Source: UBA4615 sp046046245 (lineage in GTDB: Bacteria > Pseudomonadota > Gammaproteobacteria > Burkholderiales > Burkholderiaceae_E). Taken from it: DNA of 64,000 nucleotides. Shown in pieces: positions 8,724-17,488 of the stretch (positions are counted from its first letter, which is position 1; each line of letters begins with the position of its first letter). The translations under genes and the position numbers were made by a program. The stretch covers positions 18,596 through 82,595 of the forward strand of contig JBJOKE010000092.1 in the NCBI GenBank assembly GCA_046046245.1, in the 5' to 3' direction. The notes beneath the pieces are model-generated. The model did no database searches and had not been told where the DNA came from. It saw only the letters and a program-made list of their open reading frames with translations.

Positions 8724-9491
8724 ATGCCGCCGCCCGCCGCGAACCGATTGTTCCATCCCGAGCCGCTCGTCGCCGGCGACAGGCTGCGGCTCGACCCCGA
8801 GGCGAGCCATCACGCGCTGCGCGTGCTGCGCCTCGCGCCGGGTGACGCGGTGGAGCTGTTCGACGGCCGGGGGCGCCGGTTCCCGGGGCGACTGGCCGAC
8901 ACCGACCCGAAGGGCGCGGCGGTGATCCTCGGCGAGCCGCTCGACGCACGAACCGAGAGCCCGCTGGCCGTCGGCCTCGCCCAGGGTCTGCCTGCCGGGG
9001 ACAAGATGGACTGGGTCGTCGAGAAGGCGGTGGAGCTCGGCGTGACCGCGATCCAGCCGCTGTTCGCACGGCGCTCGGTGCTCCGGCTCGATGGCGAGCG
9101 GGCCGCGAAGCGGGTCGCGCACTGGCGACGGATCGCGGTCGCCGCCTGCATGCAGTGCGGCCGCGACGTCGTGCCGACGGTCGCCGAGCCGCTGCCGCTC
9201 GAGCGCTGGCTCGCGGCGGGCATCGCGAGCCCGCGGCCCGGCGGCGGCGGCTCGCCCGTGCGGCTGCTGCTGTCGCCACGGGGCGACGGTGGCCTGGCCG
9301 GCCTGCCCGCCCCGCCCGGCGCGGGCGCGTGGCTGCTCGCCGGGCCGGAGAGCGGCTTCGACGACGCCGAGGAGGATCGGGCGCTCGCGGCCGGCTGGCG
9401 GCCGCTGCGGCTCGGGCCGCGCGTGCTTCGGACCGAGACGGCGGGGCTGGCCGCCGCGGCGGCGCTGCAGGCGCGCTTCGGCGACTTCTGA
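8724..9491 (+). CDS. rsmE: 16S rRNA (uracil-1498-N3)-methyltransferase
   Basis: A 255-residue methyltransferase of the RsmE family, which methylates U1498 of 16S rRNA using S-adenosylmethionine. The N-terminal PUA-like part holds HHALRVLRLAPGD. The C-terminal knotted SPOUT domain has EKAVELGVTAIQPL, GPESGFDDAEE and LGPRVLRTETA, the three signature blocks of the family. The ATG at 8724 gives the expected length. It is a housekeeping gene, divergent from tkt, with a possible -10 TACACT about 15 bases before the start. Confidence 0.93.
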   Translation: MPPPAANRLFHPEPLVAGDRLRLDPEASHHALRVLRLAPGDAVELFDGRGRRFPGRLADTDPKGAAVILGEPLDARTESPLAVGLAQGLPAGDKMDWVVEKAVELGVTAIQPLFARRSVLRLDGERAAKRVAHWRRIAVAACMQCGRDVVPTVAEPLPLERWLAAGIASPRPGGGGSPVRLLLSPRGDGGLAGLPAPPGAGAWLLAGPESGFDDAEEDRALAAGWRPLRLGPRVLRTETAGLAAAAALQARFGDF

Positions 9492-9594
9492 AGCGGTCGC
9501 GTCAGCGGTCGCCCCCTCGTCGGCGCCCCGCGACCGCGCTAGGCTGCGCCCGGACGGGACCGATCGGCGGTACCCGCGACACGGAGGATCGACG

Positions 9595-10029
9595 ATGAGC
9601 CTGATGGACGGACTGATGGGCGCCCTGGGCGGGGCACTGGGCGGACAGCAGGGCGGCGGATCGAATCCGCTGCTGCAGCTCGCGATGCAGATGCTCGCGG
9701 GTGGCGGCCAGGGCGGCGCGGGCGCGGGCCTGGGCGGACTCGGCGGGCTGATCCAGGCCTTCGAGCGCAACGGTCTCGGGGACGTCGCGCAGTCCTGGGT
9801 CGGCACCGGCCAGAACCTGCCGGTCTCGCCGGAGCAGCTGCAGCAGGTGCTGGGCGGCGACGTGATCGGCGGCCTCGCGCGGCAGCTGGGCCTGTCCCCG
9901 CAGCAGGCCTCGAGCGGACTCGCCGACGTGCTGCCCCAGCTCGTCGACCGGCTGACCCCTCAGGGGACGCTGCCGCAGGGCCAGATCGACGTCGCCGGGA
10001 TCATGAACGCGCTGGGTCTGGGCCGCTGA
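9595..10029 (+). CDS. YidB-like DUF937 family protein
   Basis: A 144-residue small protein of unknown function. The first 55 residues are Gly/Ala/Gln-rich and low in complexity, and a compact helical domain follows (RNGLGDVAQSWVGTG, LARQLGLSPQQASSGLADVLPQLVDRLTPQG), the typical arrangement of YidB/DUF937 proteins. GGAGG lies 8 bases before the ATG. Its last 29 bases overlap the 3' end of the barstar-like gene on the other strand. No enzymatic motif is visible, and the glycine-rich part is probably disordered. Confidence 0.85.
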   Translation: MSLMDGLMGALGGALGGQQGGGSNPLLQLAMQMLAGGGQGGAGAGLGGLGGLIQAFERNGLGDVAQSWVGTGQNLPVSPEQLQQVLGGDVIGGLARQLGLSPQQASSGLADVLPQLVDRLTPQGTLPQGQIDVAGIMNALGLGR

Positions 10030-10423
10030 GCGACCAGAAGACCCTGAACGCGACGCCGCGCTCGCCGAACCGGTCGGCAGCGTCGCGGAAGGTGTCGAGC
10101 AGCGCCTCCCGGTCGTCGTCGGCCAGGCCCGGCGGCCCGGGCAACCGCTCGACGACCAGCACGAGGCCGGGCCTGGCCGCATCCGGCAGCGGCGTCAGGT
10201 CGGTCAGGCAGTCGTAGAGCGCGTCGAGGTTCGCACCGAACCAGTCGGGCAGCCCGAAGCCCGACGCGAGCGCGGCCATCGTGCCGGCCTTGTCGCGCGC
10301 CGGTCCGCAGTCGGCGTGCAGCCAGCGCTGGCCCGCGCGGTCGGCGGCGCGATGCAGCGCGTCGACCCGCCTCGCTCCCAGCGGAAGCACGGCCTGCGCA
10401 GGCAGGCTGCCCAGTGCGGTCAT
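10001..10423 (-). CDS. Barstar-family ribonuclease inhibitor
   Basis: A 140-residue cytoplasmic protein with the barstar hallmark GLPDWFGANLDALYDCLTDL, the helix and loop that plug the active site of barnase-type RNases. It starts 4 bases after the stop of the gene for a secreted barnase-like RNase, which strongly suggests it is the matching inhibitor protecting the producing cell. GGGAG, inside the end of the RNase gene, can serve as ribosome site. It has no signal peptide, as expected for an immunity protein. Its 3' end overlaps the YidB-like gene by 29 bases. Confidence 0.9.
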   Translation of the reverse strand: MTALGSLPAQAVLPLGARRVDALHRAADRAGQRWLHADCGPARDKAGTMAALASGFGLPDWFGANLDALYDCLTDLTPLPDAARPGLVLVVERLPGPPGLADDDREALLDTFRDAADRFGERGVAFRVFWSLSGPDPARS

Positions 10424-10427
10424 CGCG

Positions 10428-10814
10428 TCACTCCCGGATCCGTCGGAACGACCGGTAGTGGTCGTCGGTGTACCAGTACTCGCCCGAGGTCCGCGGATCG
10501 CCCCCGGCGACGATGCGGCGCGCACCGCGGTCGCGCGAGCCCGGCGTGCGCACGGTGTACTCGGTGTAGTAGCCCCGCGGCTGGCGCGGCAGCAGCCGCT
10601 CGCGGTTGCCGAAGACCGTGCCGTCCTTGTCGTACGGGTACGGGCCGCCGGCCCGGATCAGCGCGAGGGTCTCGCGGGCCTCGCGCGGCAGCTCGGCCAA
10701 CGCGATCGCTTCGCCGCCGGCGGGCACGACCGCGTCCCGCGCGACGGCGACGAAGGCGCCGGCGAGCAGCAGCAGCGACAGGACGATCCACGGGACCCAG
10801 CGGCGGAGCGGCAT
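10428..10814 (-). CDS. Secreted barnase-like ribonuclease (RNase N1/T1 family)
   Basis: The 128-residue protein begins with a signal peptide or membrane anchor (MPLRRWVPWIVLSLLLLAGA) and continues as a short microbial guanyl-specific RNase domain. Visible landmarks are YPYDKDGTVFGNRE, the sheet YYTEYTVRTPG with the likely catalytic Glu, an Arg-rich strand (RRIVAGG), and the C-terminal YTDDHYRSF with the catalytic His. It should cleave RNA outside the cytoplasm, for nutrition or competition. An in-frame extension upstream exists, but the start at 10814 puts the hydrophobic segment at the very N-terminus. The barstar-like inhibitor follows in the same operon. Confidence 0.88.
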   Translation of the reverse strand: MPLRRWVPWIVLSLLLLAGAFVAVARDAVVPAGGEAIALAELPREARETLALIRAGGPYPYDKDGTVFGNRERLLPRQPRGYYTEYTVRTPGSRDRGARRIVAGGDPRTSGEYWYTDDHYRSFRRIRE

Positions 10815-10922
10815 GCCTCGGATCGTACGGCATCCCCGGGCACCGCAGGCCGGATCGACCGGACGGCGCGCGGGGTCGGCCGCCATGGGGCGCGATCGGC
10901 CGTGGCGGCGGTGACCGGTTAC

Positions 10923-13400
10923 TCAGTCCGACGCGGTCGCGAGGCTGCGGTCGGCGGCCGAGTCGTCGGTGGATGCGCCACCGCCGCCAGCCGTCGCCGC
11001 GCCGCCGGCCGAGCCGGTGACCGACCCGAGGGCGAGGTCCAGCGCGGTGGACGCATCGGCGACGCGCGCCTGGCCCCGCTGCAGCATGAACGCGAGCTCG
11101 GGCGCCTGCATCGTCAGGCTCTCGTCGGGGTGGCGGGTCAGGATGAACAGCTTGCGGGCCGGGCTGATCCACGCGAGCTTGAAGACCCGGGCACCGGCCC
11201 CGTCGCCCACCTCGATCCGCAGGCCGCGCCGCAGCGGCGCGAGCAGCTGATCGGCGGCGGAGACGGTCGGTGCCCCCTCGGCGTCGGCGTCGACGTCGGG
11301 CTTCGGCTCGAAGCGCACCGTGCCGTCGGGCCGCATCCGAACGGCGACCGGCGGGGACGGCGAGGCCGGGGACGCGGCGGCCGCCGCGCGGCGCTTGGCC
11401 GCAGCGATCTCGAGCGTGTGGGCACGCAGCAGCTCGTCGAAGAACGCGTCGCGATCGGCCTCGGGCAGCTCGACCCGCGCCAGGCCGTCGCGCAGTCCGC
11501 GGATCAGCCTGGGCAGCACCGTCGCGAGCCGGACGATCTCCTCCGACTGCTTCGGCGCGACGCTCCAGACCAGGCAGTCGGCCACCTCCAGCGAGGCGTC
11601 CCAGGCACGCTCGGCCGCCTCGCCCTCGTGCTCGGCCCGCGCGCGGGCGAGGACCGGGGTCCACCAGCGGTGCAGGAACCCCCGGACGAAGGCCGGCGTG
11701 TCGGACGAAACGCGGCGCGCGAGCTCCGCCCGGGCCGCCTCGTCGGCGACCGCGAGCGCCTCGCGCCGCGCGGCGTCACGCGCGACCGCGTCGATCGCGG
11801 CCGCCCGGCGCGCCGTCTCGTCGGCCGCGAGCGCCTCGATCGAGGCGAGCGCCTCGTCGAAGATCGACAGCTCGGCGTCGAACTCGGCGACGATCCGCTC
11901 GACGACCGCCGACAGCGCCGCGATCGCCCGCGAGCCCGGCGACAGGTCCGAGTCCGGGTCGGCACCCAGCTCGGAGATCCGGTCGATCAGCCGGCGCATC
12001 GGGTGCTGGCGCCGCGCGAAGAAGCTGCGGTCGAGCAGCGCGGCCTTCACGCCCACCACCTGCAGTCGCAGCAGCTGCTGCTTGATGGAGTCCGGCAGCC
12101 TGCGGTCGGCGTAGATGTAGTCGAACACCATCGAGACGATCTCGACGGTGATCTGGTCGAGCGGCGAGCCCTGTTCGCGCACGCGCTCGACGATCGCCGG
12201 CAGCACCTGCGCGAAGTCGGCGGGTACCGGACCGCGCTGCAACGCGGTCAGCGACGCGACCAGGGGGCGCCGGACCGGGGAGACCGGGATGTCGGCGACG
12301 CCGAACACCGCGGGATTCGACAGCATCCGCGCGACGCGCTGGCGCCCCGAGGAGCGCCCTGCCGAGGCGTCGGCCATCGCGCGATCGAGCGCCTCGATCG
12401 GGTCGAGCACCGGGCCCCAGCCGTCGGCGGCGGCCGCGGCGGACACGCCGTCGGCGTACGTACCGTCGGCGGCGGCCGCGGCGGACACGCCGTCGGCGGC
12501 GGCCGAGACGGCCTGGCCGACGCCGGGCGATCGGACCCCTGAATTCCCCGGGACCGCGGGCCCGACGCCGCGTACGGCACCCCCAAGCGCCGGCGCGGCC
12601 GCCGCCGCTGCGTCGGCCGCCGGCTCGCACGGCTGCCGGGCCGGGCCGGATGCGGTCGTCCGGACCTTGGGCCGGATCTTCGGCAGGACCTGGTTCGCGC
12701 GCAGCCGATCGTTGACGGCCGCATACAGGCCGTTCAGGTTCCGCGAGACGTGGGGCTCGAACGCATCGAGGAGCGCCACACGCACCTCGGCGCGCGGCGA
12801 CAGTTCGACGAGCGCGTCCTTCAGTGCCTCGAAGATCGCCTCGGGCGCCACCGGATGGCGTCCCTCGTCGAACCAGTCGCGGTCCAGCAGCGCACCCAGC
12901 CGCGCGCGGATGCCGAGCACCTCGTCGGGATCGAGCCGGCTCCTGGCGCGGCCGATCACCCGTTCGACGCTGAGCCGATCGCGGATCGCCTCTTCCGACA
13001 CCAGCGACAGCTCGTCGGCCGACGCCTGCTGCGCACCGGGCGCGGGCGCGTCGAGCGCGAACAGCCTGCGCTCGAAGATGTCGCCGAAGCTGCGGCGGAA
13101 CCGATTCTCGATCTCCATCCGATGCTCGCGCACGAACATCACCGCGTCGAGCAGCAGCTGCTGCTGGTCGGAGCGGATCGAGCGCAGGGCCTCGGCCGTC
13201 AGCTCGTCGCTCATGCGGTTGAGCGCCTGCGCGACGACCTCGGTCATCCGCTGCAGGATCACCTCGCGGCATTCCTGCAGGAGATCGAAGCCGCGGCGCG
13301 CCACGGAGGGCGGCACGCCCGGGGCCGCGTCCGGACGCTCGCCCGGCTTGCCGTCCCGCCGCGAGGCGGCAGTATCCATCGGTGGTTCGCTGATCGACAT
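10923..13400 (-). CDS. DUF1631 family protein
   Basis: An 825-residue, mostly helical protein of the DUF1631 family, common in beta- and gammaproteobacteria and of no proven function. Recognisable stretches are the N-terminal RRGFDLLQECREVILQRM, the AEVRVALLDAFEPHVSRNLNGLY region, and the central LQRGPVPADFAQVLPAIVER and SIKQQLLRLQVVGVKAALLD blocks. The C-terminus (about 715-790) has a small beta domain (VFKLAWISPARKLFILTRH) resembling PilZ-type modules found at the end of this family. Residues about 270-345 are a low-complexity Ala/Gly/Asp linker with a tandem repeat. The start is a guess between two nearby Met codons. It lies downstream of maeB on the same strand, 216 bases away. Confidence 0.85.
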   Translation of the reverse strand: MSISEPPMDTAASRRDGKPGERPDAAPGVPPSVARRGFDLLQECREVILQRMTEVVAQALNRMSDELTAEALRSIRSDQQQLLLDAVMFVREHRMEIENRFRRSFGDIFERRLFALDAPAPGAQQASADELSLVSEEAIRDRLSVERVIGRARSRLDPDEVLGIRARLGALLDRDWFDEGRHPVAPEAIFEALKDALVELSPRAEVRVALLDAFEPHVSRNLNGLYAAVNDRLRANQVLPKIRPKVRTTASGPARQPCEPAADAAAAAAPALGGAVRGVGPAVPGNSGVRSPGVGQAVSAAADGVSAAAAADGTYADGVSAAAAADGWGPVLDPIEALDRAMADASAGRSSGRQRVARMLSNPAVFGVADIPVSPVRRPLVASLTALQRGPVPADFAQVLPAIVERVREQGSPLDQITVEIVSMVFDYIYADRRLPDSIKQQLLRLQVVGVKAALLDRSFFARRQHPMRRLIDRISELGADPDSDLSPGSRAIAALSAVVERIVAEFDAELSIFDEALASIEALAADETARRAAAIDAVARDAARREALAVADEAARAELARRVSSDTPAFVRGFLHRWWTPVLARARAEHEGEAAERAWDASLEVADCLVWSVAPKQSEEIVRLATVLPRLIRGLRDGLARVELPEADRDAFFDELLRAHTLEIAAAKRRAAAAASPASPSPPVAVRMRPDGTVRFEPKPDVDADAEGAPTVSAADQLLAPLRRGLRIEVGDGAGARVFKLAWISPARKLFILTRHPDESLTMQAPELAFMLQRGQARVADASTALDLALGSVTGSAGGAATAGGGGASTDDSAADRSLATASD
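12421..12498. repeat. 42-bp direct repeat inside the DUF1631 gene linker
   Basis: Two identical 36-base copies (12421-12456 and 12463-12498) are separated by TACGTA, giving a 42-base period and leaving the reading frame intact. In the protein this is a doubled Gly-Val-Ser-Ala5-Asp-Gly unit in the disordered linker. It looks like a recent slippage duplication. Confidence 0.85.
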
Positions 13401-13616
13401 GGCCTCGGGGCCGCGCTCGGCGGCCGTTGGCGGGCTCGGGTCGCCCGTCCGGTCGAGCGTAGCGTCGACGCGACGCGCCGGCAGGGATCTCGGGCCCGGC
13501 GCGAGGCGTCGCCCGACGAACGGCAGCCCCGCTCCGGGGCGGCCGCGCCGCTCGTCCGTCGACGGGTGCCGCCGATCGCCCCGCGTCGTCCGCGCAGGCG
13601 CGGCCGCCCAGCCGGA

Positions 13617-15905
13617 TCAGCGGGAGGCGTTGATGTCCACGACCGTCCAGGCGGTCATGTTGACGAGGCGACGGACGGTCGCCGATGCCGTCAGGACGTG
13701 CACCGGGCGCGCCGCGCCGAGCAGCACCGGCCCGATCGCGATGTTGTTGCCCGCGGCCGTCTTCAGCAGGTTGTACGAGATGTTGGCCGCATCGATGTTC
13801 GGCATCACGAGCAGGTTCGCCTCGCCGGCGAGCGTGGTGCGCGGCATCAGGCCGCGGCGGTAGTCGGGATCGAGCGCCGCGTCGCCATGCATCTCGCCGT
13901 CGATCTGCAGGTCGGGCGCCCGCTCGCGAAGGATCGCCAGCGCCTCCCGCATCTTCACCGCCGAGGGCTGGTTCGACGAGCCGAAGTTGGAGTGCGACAG
14001 CAGCGCGACCGACGGCCTGATGCCGAAGCGGCGCAGCTCGTCGGCCGCCATCAGCGTGATCTCGGCGAGCTGCGCGGCCGTCGGGTCGACGTTCACGTGG
14101 GTGTCGACGACGGTGACCTGCCGGCCCGGCAGCATCAGCGTGTTCATCGCGGCATAGACGGTGGCGCCGGGCTTGCGGCCGATCACGTCGTCGATGTACT
14201 GCAGGTGCTGCGAGTACGGGCCGAACGAGCCGCAGATCAGCCCGTCGGCCTCGCCGCGCTGGACCGCGAGCGCGCCGATCAGCGTGTTGCGACGGCGGAC
14301 CTCGATCTGCGCGTACTGCGGCGTCACGCCCTTGCGGTCGACCAGCGAATGGTAGGTCTGCCAGTAGTCGCGGAAGCGCTCGTCCCACTCGGGGTTGACC
14401 ACGTCGAAGTCGCGACCCGGACGGATACGCAGACCGTAACGTTCGATACGACGCTCGATCACTGCCGGGCGACCGACGAGCGTGGGCTTGGCGAGCCGCT
14501 CGTCGACGACCTGCTGGACCGCGCGCAGCACCCGCTCGTCCTCGCCCTCGGCATAGACGATCCGACGCGTCTCGCCGCGCCTGGCGGCCGAGAAGATCGG
14601 CTTCATGAAGTTGCCCGAGTGGTAGACGAACTGCTCGAGCTGCGACCGGTAGGCGTCGAAGTCGGCGATCGGGCGGGTGGCGACGCCGGAGTCCATCGCC
14701 GCCTTAGCGACCGCCGGCGCGATCCTGGCGATCAGCCGCGGATCGAAGGGCCGCGGGATCAGGTACTCGGGGCCGAAGGACACGCCCGGCCCGCCATAGG
14801 CCGCGGTCACCACGTCGGACTGCTCGGCGCGTGCGAGCTCGGCGACCGCACGGACCGCGGCGATCTCCATCTCGCGGGTGATCGTCGTCGCGCCGACGTC
14901 GAGCGCCCCGCGGAACAGGAACGGGAACACCAGGACGTTGTTGACCTGGTTCGGATAGTCGCTGCGGCCGGTGGCGATGACCGCGTCGTCGCGGACCTCC
15001 TTCACCAGTTCGGGCAGGATCTCCGGCGTGGGGTTCGCGAGCGCGAGGATCAGCGGCTTCGGCGCCATCCGCGCGACCATCTCGGGCTTGAGCACGCCGC
15101 CGGCCGACAGGCCGAGGAACACGTCGGCGTCGCCGATCACCTCGGCGAGCGTGCGGGCGTCGGTGTGCTGGGCGAAGCGCGCCTTCTCGTCGTCCATCAG
15201 CACCGTGCGGCCGACGTGGACCACGCCCTCGATGTCGGTGACCCAGATCTGCTCGCGTCGGAACCCGAGGTCGAGCAGCAGGTCCAGGCAGGCGAGCGCG
15301 GCGGCGCCGGCGCCGCTGACCACGACCTTGGTGTCGGCGATCCGCTTGCCGACCACCTCGAGCCCGTTGAGGATCGCCGCACCGACGACGACCGCGGTCC
15401 CGTGCTGGTCGTCGTGGAAGACGGGAATCTTCATCCGTTCGCGCAGCCGGCGTTCGACGTGGAAGCACTCGGGCGCCTTGATGTCCTCGAGGTTGATGCC
15501 GCCGAAGGTCGGCTCGAGCGCGGCGATGATGTCGACCAGCTTGTCGGGGTCGGTCTCGGCCACCTCGATGTCGAAGACGTCGATGCCGGCGAACTTCTTG
15601 AAGAGAACGCCCTTGCCCTCCATGACCGGCTTGGCGGCGAGCGGGCCGATCGCGCCCAGGCCGAGCACCGCCGTGCCGTTCGTGATCACGGCGACCAGGT
15701 TGCCGCGGGCGGTGTAGCGGAAGGCGTTGGCCGGGTCCTCCACGATCATCTCGCAGGCGGCGGCCACGCCCGGCGAATAGGCGAGCGCGAGGTCGCGCTG
15801 GTTCACCAGGCTCTTGGTCGGCGTGACCGAGATCTTCCCGGGCCGGCCCTGCTCGTGGTACTCGAGCGCCGCGCGGCGCAGGTCGGGGTTGAGGGGCTGA
15901 GCCAT
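13617..15905 (-). CDS. maeB: NADP-dependent malic enzyme with phosphotransacetylase-like domain
   Basis: A 762-residue cytoplasmic enzyme that decarboxylates malate to pyruvate with NADP. The N-terminal malic enzyme part has YSPGVAAACEMI, VITNGTAVLGLGAIGPLAAK and the metal and substrate motif FHDDQHGTAVV, followed by a Rossmann fold with VVSGAGAAALACLDLLLD. The last 320 residues form the phosphotransacetylase-like domain found in MaeB, which is regulatory rather than catalytic in the family. The start MAQPLNPDLRRAALEYH matches relatives, while the in-frame extension upstream is Arg-rich and not conserved in type. It is divergent from the hybrid kinase gene. Confidence 0.95.
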   Translation of the reverse strand: MAQPLNPDLRRAALEYHEQGRPGKISVTPTKSLVNQRDLALAYSPGVAAACEMIVEDPANAFRYTARGNLVAVITNGTAVLGLGAIGPLAAKPVMEGKGVLFKKFAGIDVFDIEVAETDPDKLVDIIAALEPTFGGINLEDIKAPECFHVERRLRERMKIPVFHDDQHGTAVVVGAAILNGLEVVGKRIADTKVVVSGAGAAALACLDLLLDLGFRREQIWVTDIEGVVHVGRTVLMDDEKARFAQHTDARTLAEVIGDADVFLGLSAGGVLKPEMVARMAPKPLILALANPTPEILPELVKEVRDDAVIATGRSDYPNQVNNVLVFPFLFRGALDVGATTITREMEIAAVRAVAELARAEQSDVVTAAYGGPGVSFGPEYLIPRPFDPRLIARIAPAVAKAAMDSGVATRPIADFDAYRSQLEQFVYHSGNFMKPIFSAARRGETRRIVYAEGEDERVLRAVQQVVDERLAKPTLVGRPAVIERRIERYGLRIRPGRDFDVVNPEWDERFRDYWQTYHSLVDRKGVTPQYAQIEVRRRNTLIGALAVQRGEADGLICGSFGPYSQHLQYIDDVIGRKPGATVYAAMNTLMLPGRQVTVVDTHVNVDPTAAQLAEITLMAADELRRFGIRPSVALLSHSNFGSSNQPSAVKMREALAILRERAPDLQIDGEMHGDAALDPDYRRGLMPRTTLAGEANLLVMPNIDAANISYNLLKTAAGNNIAIGPVLLGAARPVHVLTASATVRRLVNMTAWTVVDINASR

Positions 15906-16255
15906 GCGAGGAGCCTTGTCGTCGTTCGGTGAGCGGACGCGATTATCGCTCGGACGGCGCCGGACACCGACCGGCACCGTCCGGAGGGCCGCGGGGCGGC
16001 GCCGTGAACACCCCCGAAGGGCGTCGGGTCTCACGGCCCGCAGGACCGTGCCGGCCGTGGCGCGGACGCCGCGCGACGCAGCGCTTCCGGCGCCGTCCAT
16101 CGGCCGCCACGGTGCGGCCGACGGCCTGCCGCCCGCCGCGCCGACGGACGGATCGCGCGACGCCGTCGCGCCGCGACCGGCCGGCTAAGCTCTCCCGGCG
16201 CCGGGGCTGCGGGCGCCGCGCGGGCGGTGTCGGCCCGCGGCACGCGAGGGGCCGG
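15906..16255. other. 350-base gap between maeB and the hybrid kinase gene
   Basis: The gap separates two divergent genes and should hold both promoters. Open frames run through it on both strands, but their Arg/Pro-rich translations match no recognisable family, as expected for non-coding DNA of this GC content. I see no good promoter, terminator or operator apart from GAGGGG before the kinase start. Confidence 0.5.
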
Positions 16256-17440
16256 ATGAGCTCGACGGACGGAAAACGGGACGATGCGACGACGACGGGC
16301 GACGCCATGCCCCGGTCGCGCACGCCCGTCGATCCGCTGCTCGCCCCCCTCGGACAGGACCTGCGCTCGCCGCTGACCGGCGTGATCGGCATGGCCGAGC
16401 TGCTGCGCTCGACGAGGCTGGACGGGGAGCAGCTCGGCTACCTCGACGCGCTCCGGCACTCGGCCGACTCGCTGCTCGCGACGGTCGACGCGCTGGTCGA
16501 CCTGTGGAGCCTGGACGGCGACGGCTCGACCCCGGCCCGGACCGTGTTCTCCCCGGCGCAGGTCGCCCGCGAGGTGGTCGAGCGGCTGCGACCGCGGGCC
16601 GAAGGCAAGGGGCTGGCCCTGCTGCTGTGGCTGAACGCACTGCCCGAACGGGCCGTGGGCGATCCGCCGCGGCTGCGGCAGGCGCTGCTCCGGCTGCTGT
16701 CGGCCGCGATCGACACGGCGCCGCGAGGCGAGGTCCGGCTGGAGCTGTCGACCCGACCCGACGCCGACGGCGGCTGGCGGCTGTTCGGCCGCCTCGACGG
16801 CGCCGGCGATCCGACCGACGACGGACAGCACGGGCGGATCGCGGCGAACGCCGACGACCTCGCCCTCGACCCGTCGTTGCGCGACGGCCGCTCCGGTTTC
16901 GCGGTCGCCGTGTGCGCGCGGCTGCTCGAACGCATCGGCGGTCGGCTGGAGATCGACGCTCGGGCCGACGGGTCGCAGCGGTTCCGCTTCGACGCGCGGT
17001 TCGAGCGCGAGGCGCCCGCGCCGGCGCCCGCAGGTCAGCCCGCATCGCTGGACGCGCTGCGCGTGCTGGTGGTCGACGACGACGTGGTCTCGCGGACGCT
17101 CGCGCTCGCGGTGCTCGGTCGGCACGGCATCACGGCCCGGGTCGCGCACGACGGCCGCGAGGCGCTGGTCGAGGTGATGTCGCGCCCCTTCGACGTGGTG
17201 ATCATGGACGTGCGGATGCCCGGCCTGGACGGCCTGGCCGCGACGCGGGCGATCCGCGCGCTGCCGGCCGGCGGCCACGCGCCGTGGATCGTCGCGGTCA
17301 CCTCGGAGCTGCACCCGGACGACCGGCGGCGCTGCAGCGACGCGGGCATGGACGACTTCATCGCCAAGCCCTTCCTGGCCGACACGTTGCGAGCGGCGCT
17401 GCAGCGCGGCCTCGATCACGCGCTGCGCGGCGCCCGCTGA
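16256..17440 (+). CDS. Hybrid histidine kinase with degenerate kinase core and intact receiver
   Basis: The 394-residue protein has the order HisKA-like helices (about 20-80), HATPase-like domain (about 95-250) and receiver (about 262-385). The H-box region reads GQDLRSPLTGVIGMAELL, where the invariant phosphorylated His is replaced by Gln (Q34). The N-box reads LRLLSAAIDTAPRG, lacking the Asn that binds Mg-ATP, and the Gly-rich lid is replaced by RSGFAVAVCARLL. The receiver looks complete, with VVDDDVVSRTL, the Asp near 318 in VIMDVRMPGLDG and the Lys in IAKPF. It has no sensor or membrane segment. It probably does not autophosphorylate and may act as a phosphate acceptor or scaffold. GAGGGG precedes the chosen ATG. 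Confidence 0.85.
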   Translation: MSSTDGKRDDATTTGDAMPRSRTPVDPLLAPLGQDLRSPLTGVIGMAELLRSTRLDGEQLGYLDALRHSADSLLATVDALVDLWSLDGDGSTPARTVFSPAQVAREVVERLRPRAEGKGLALLLWLNALPERAVGDPPRLRQALLRLLSAAIDTAPRGEVRLELSTRPDADGGWRLFGRLDGAGDPTDDGQHGRIAANADDLALDPSLRDGRSGFAVAVCARLLERIGGRLEIDARADGSQRFRFDARFEREAPAPAPAGQPASLDALRVLVVDDDVVSRTLALAVLGRHGITARVAHDGREALVEVMSRPFDVVIMDVRMPGLDGLAATRAIRALPAGGHAPWIVAVTSELHPDDRRRCSDAGMDDFIAKPFLADTLRAALQRGLDHALRGAR

Positions 17441-17488
17441 TCGGGCCGTGCGGGGCCGCGCGGCCGGCACCGCGCAGCCGCGTCCGGA

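Noticed and set aside
12750..15932. Very long plus-strand open frame (1060 codons) opposite maeB and the DUF1631 gene
   Set aside because: It is His/Arg/Asp-rich with no domain and mirrors the third-position GC of the true genes on the other strand. maeB and DUF1631 are clear.
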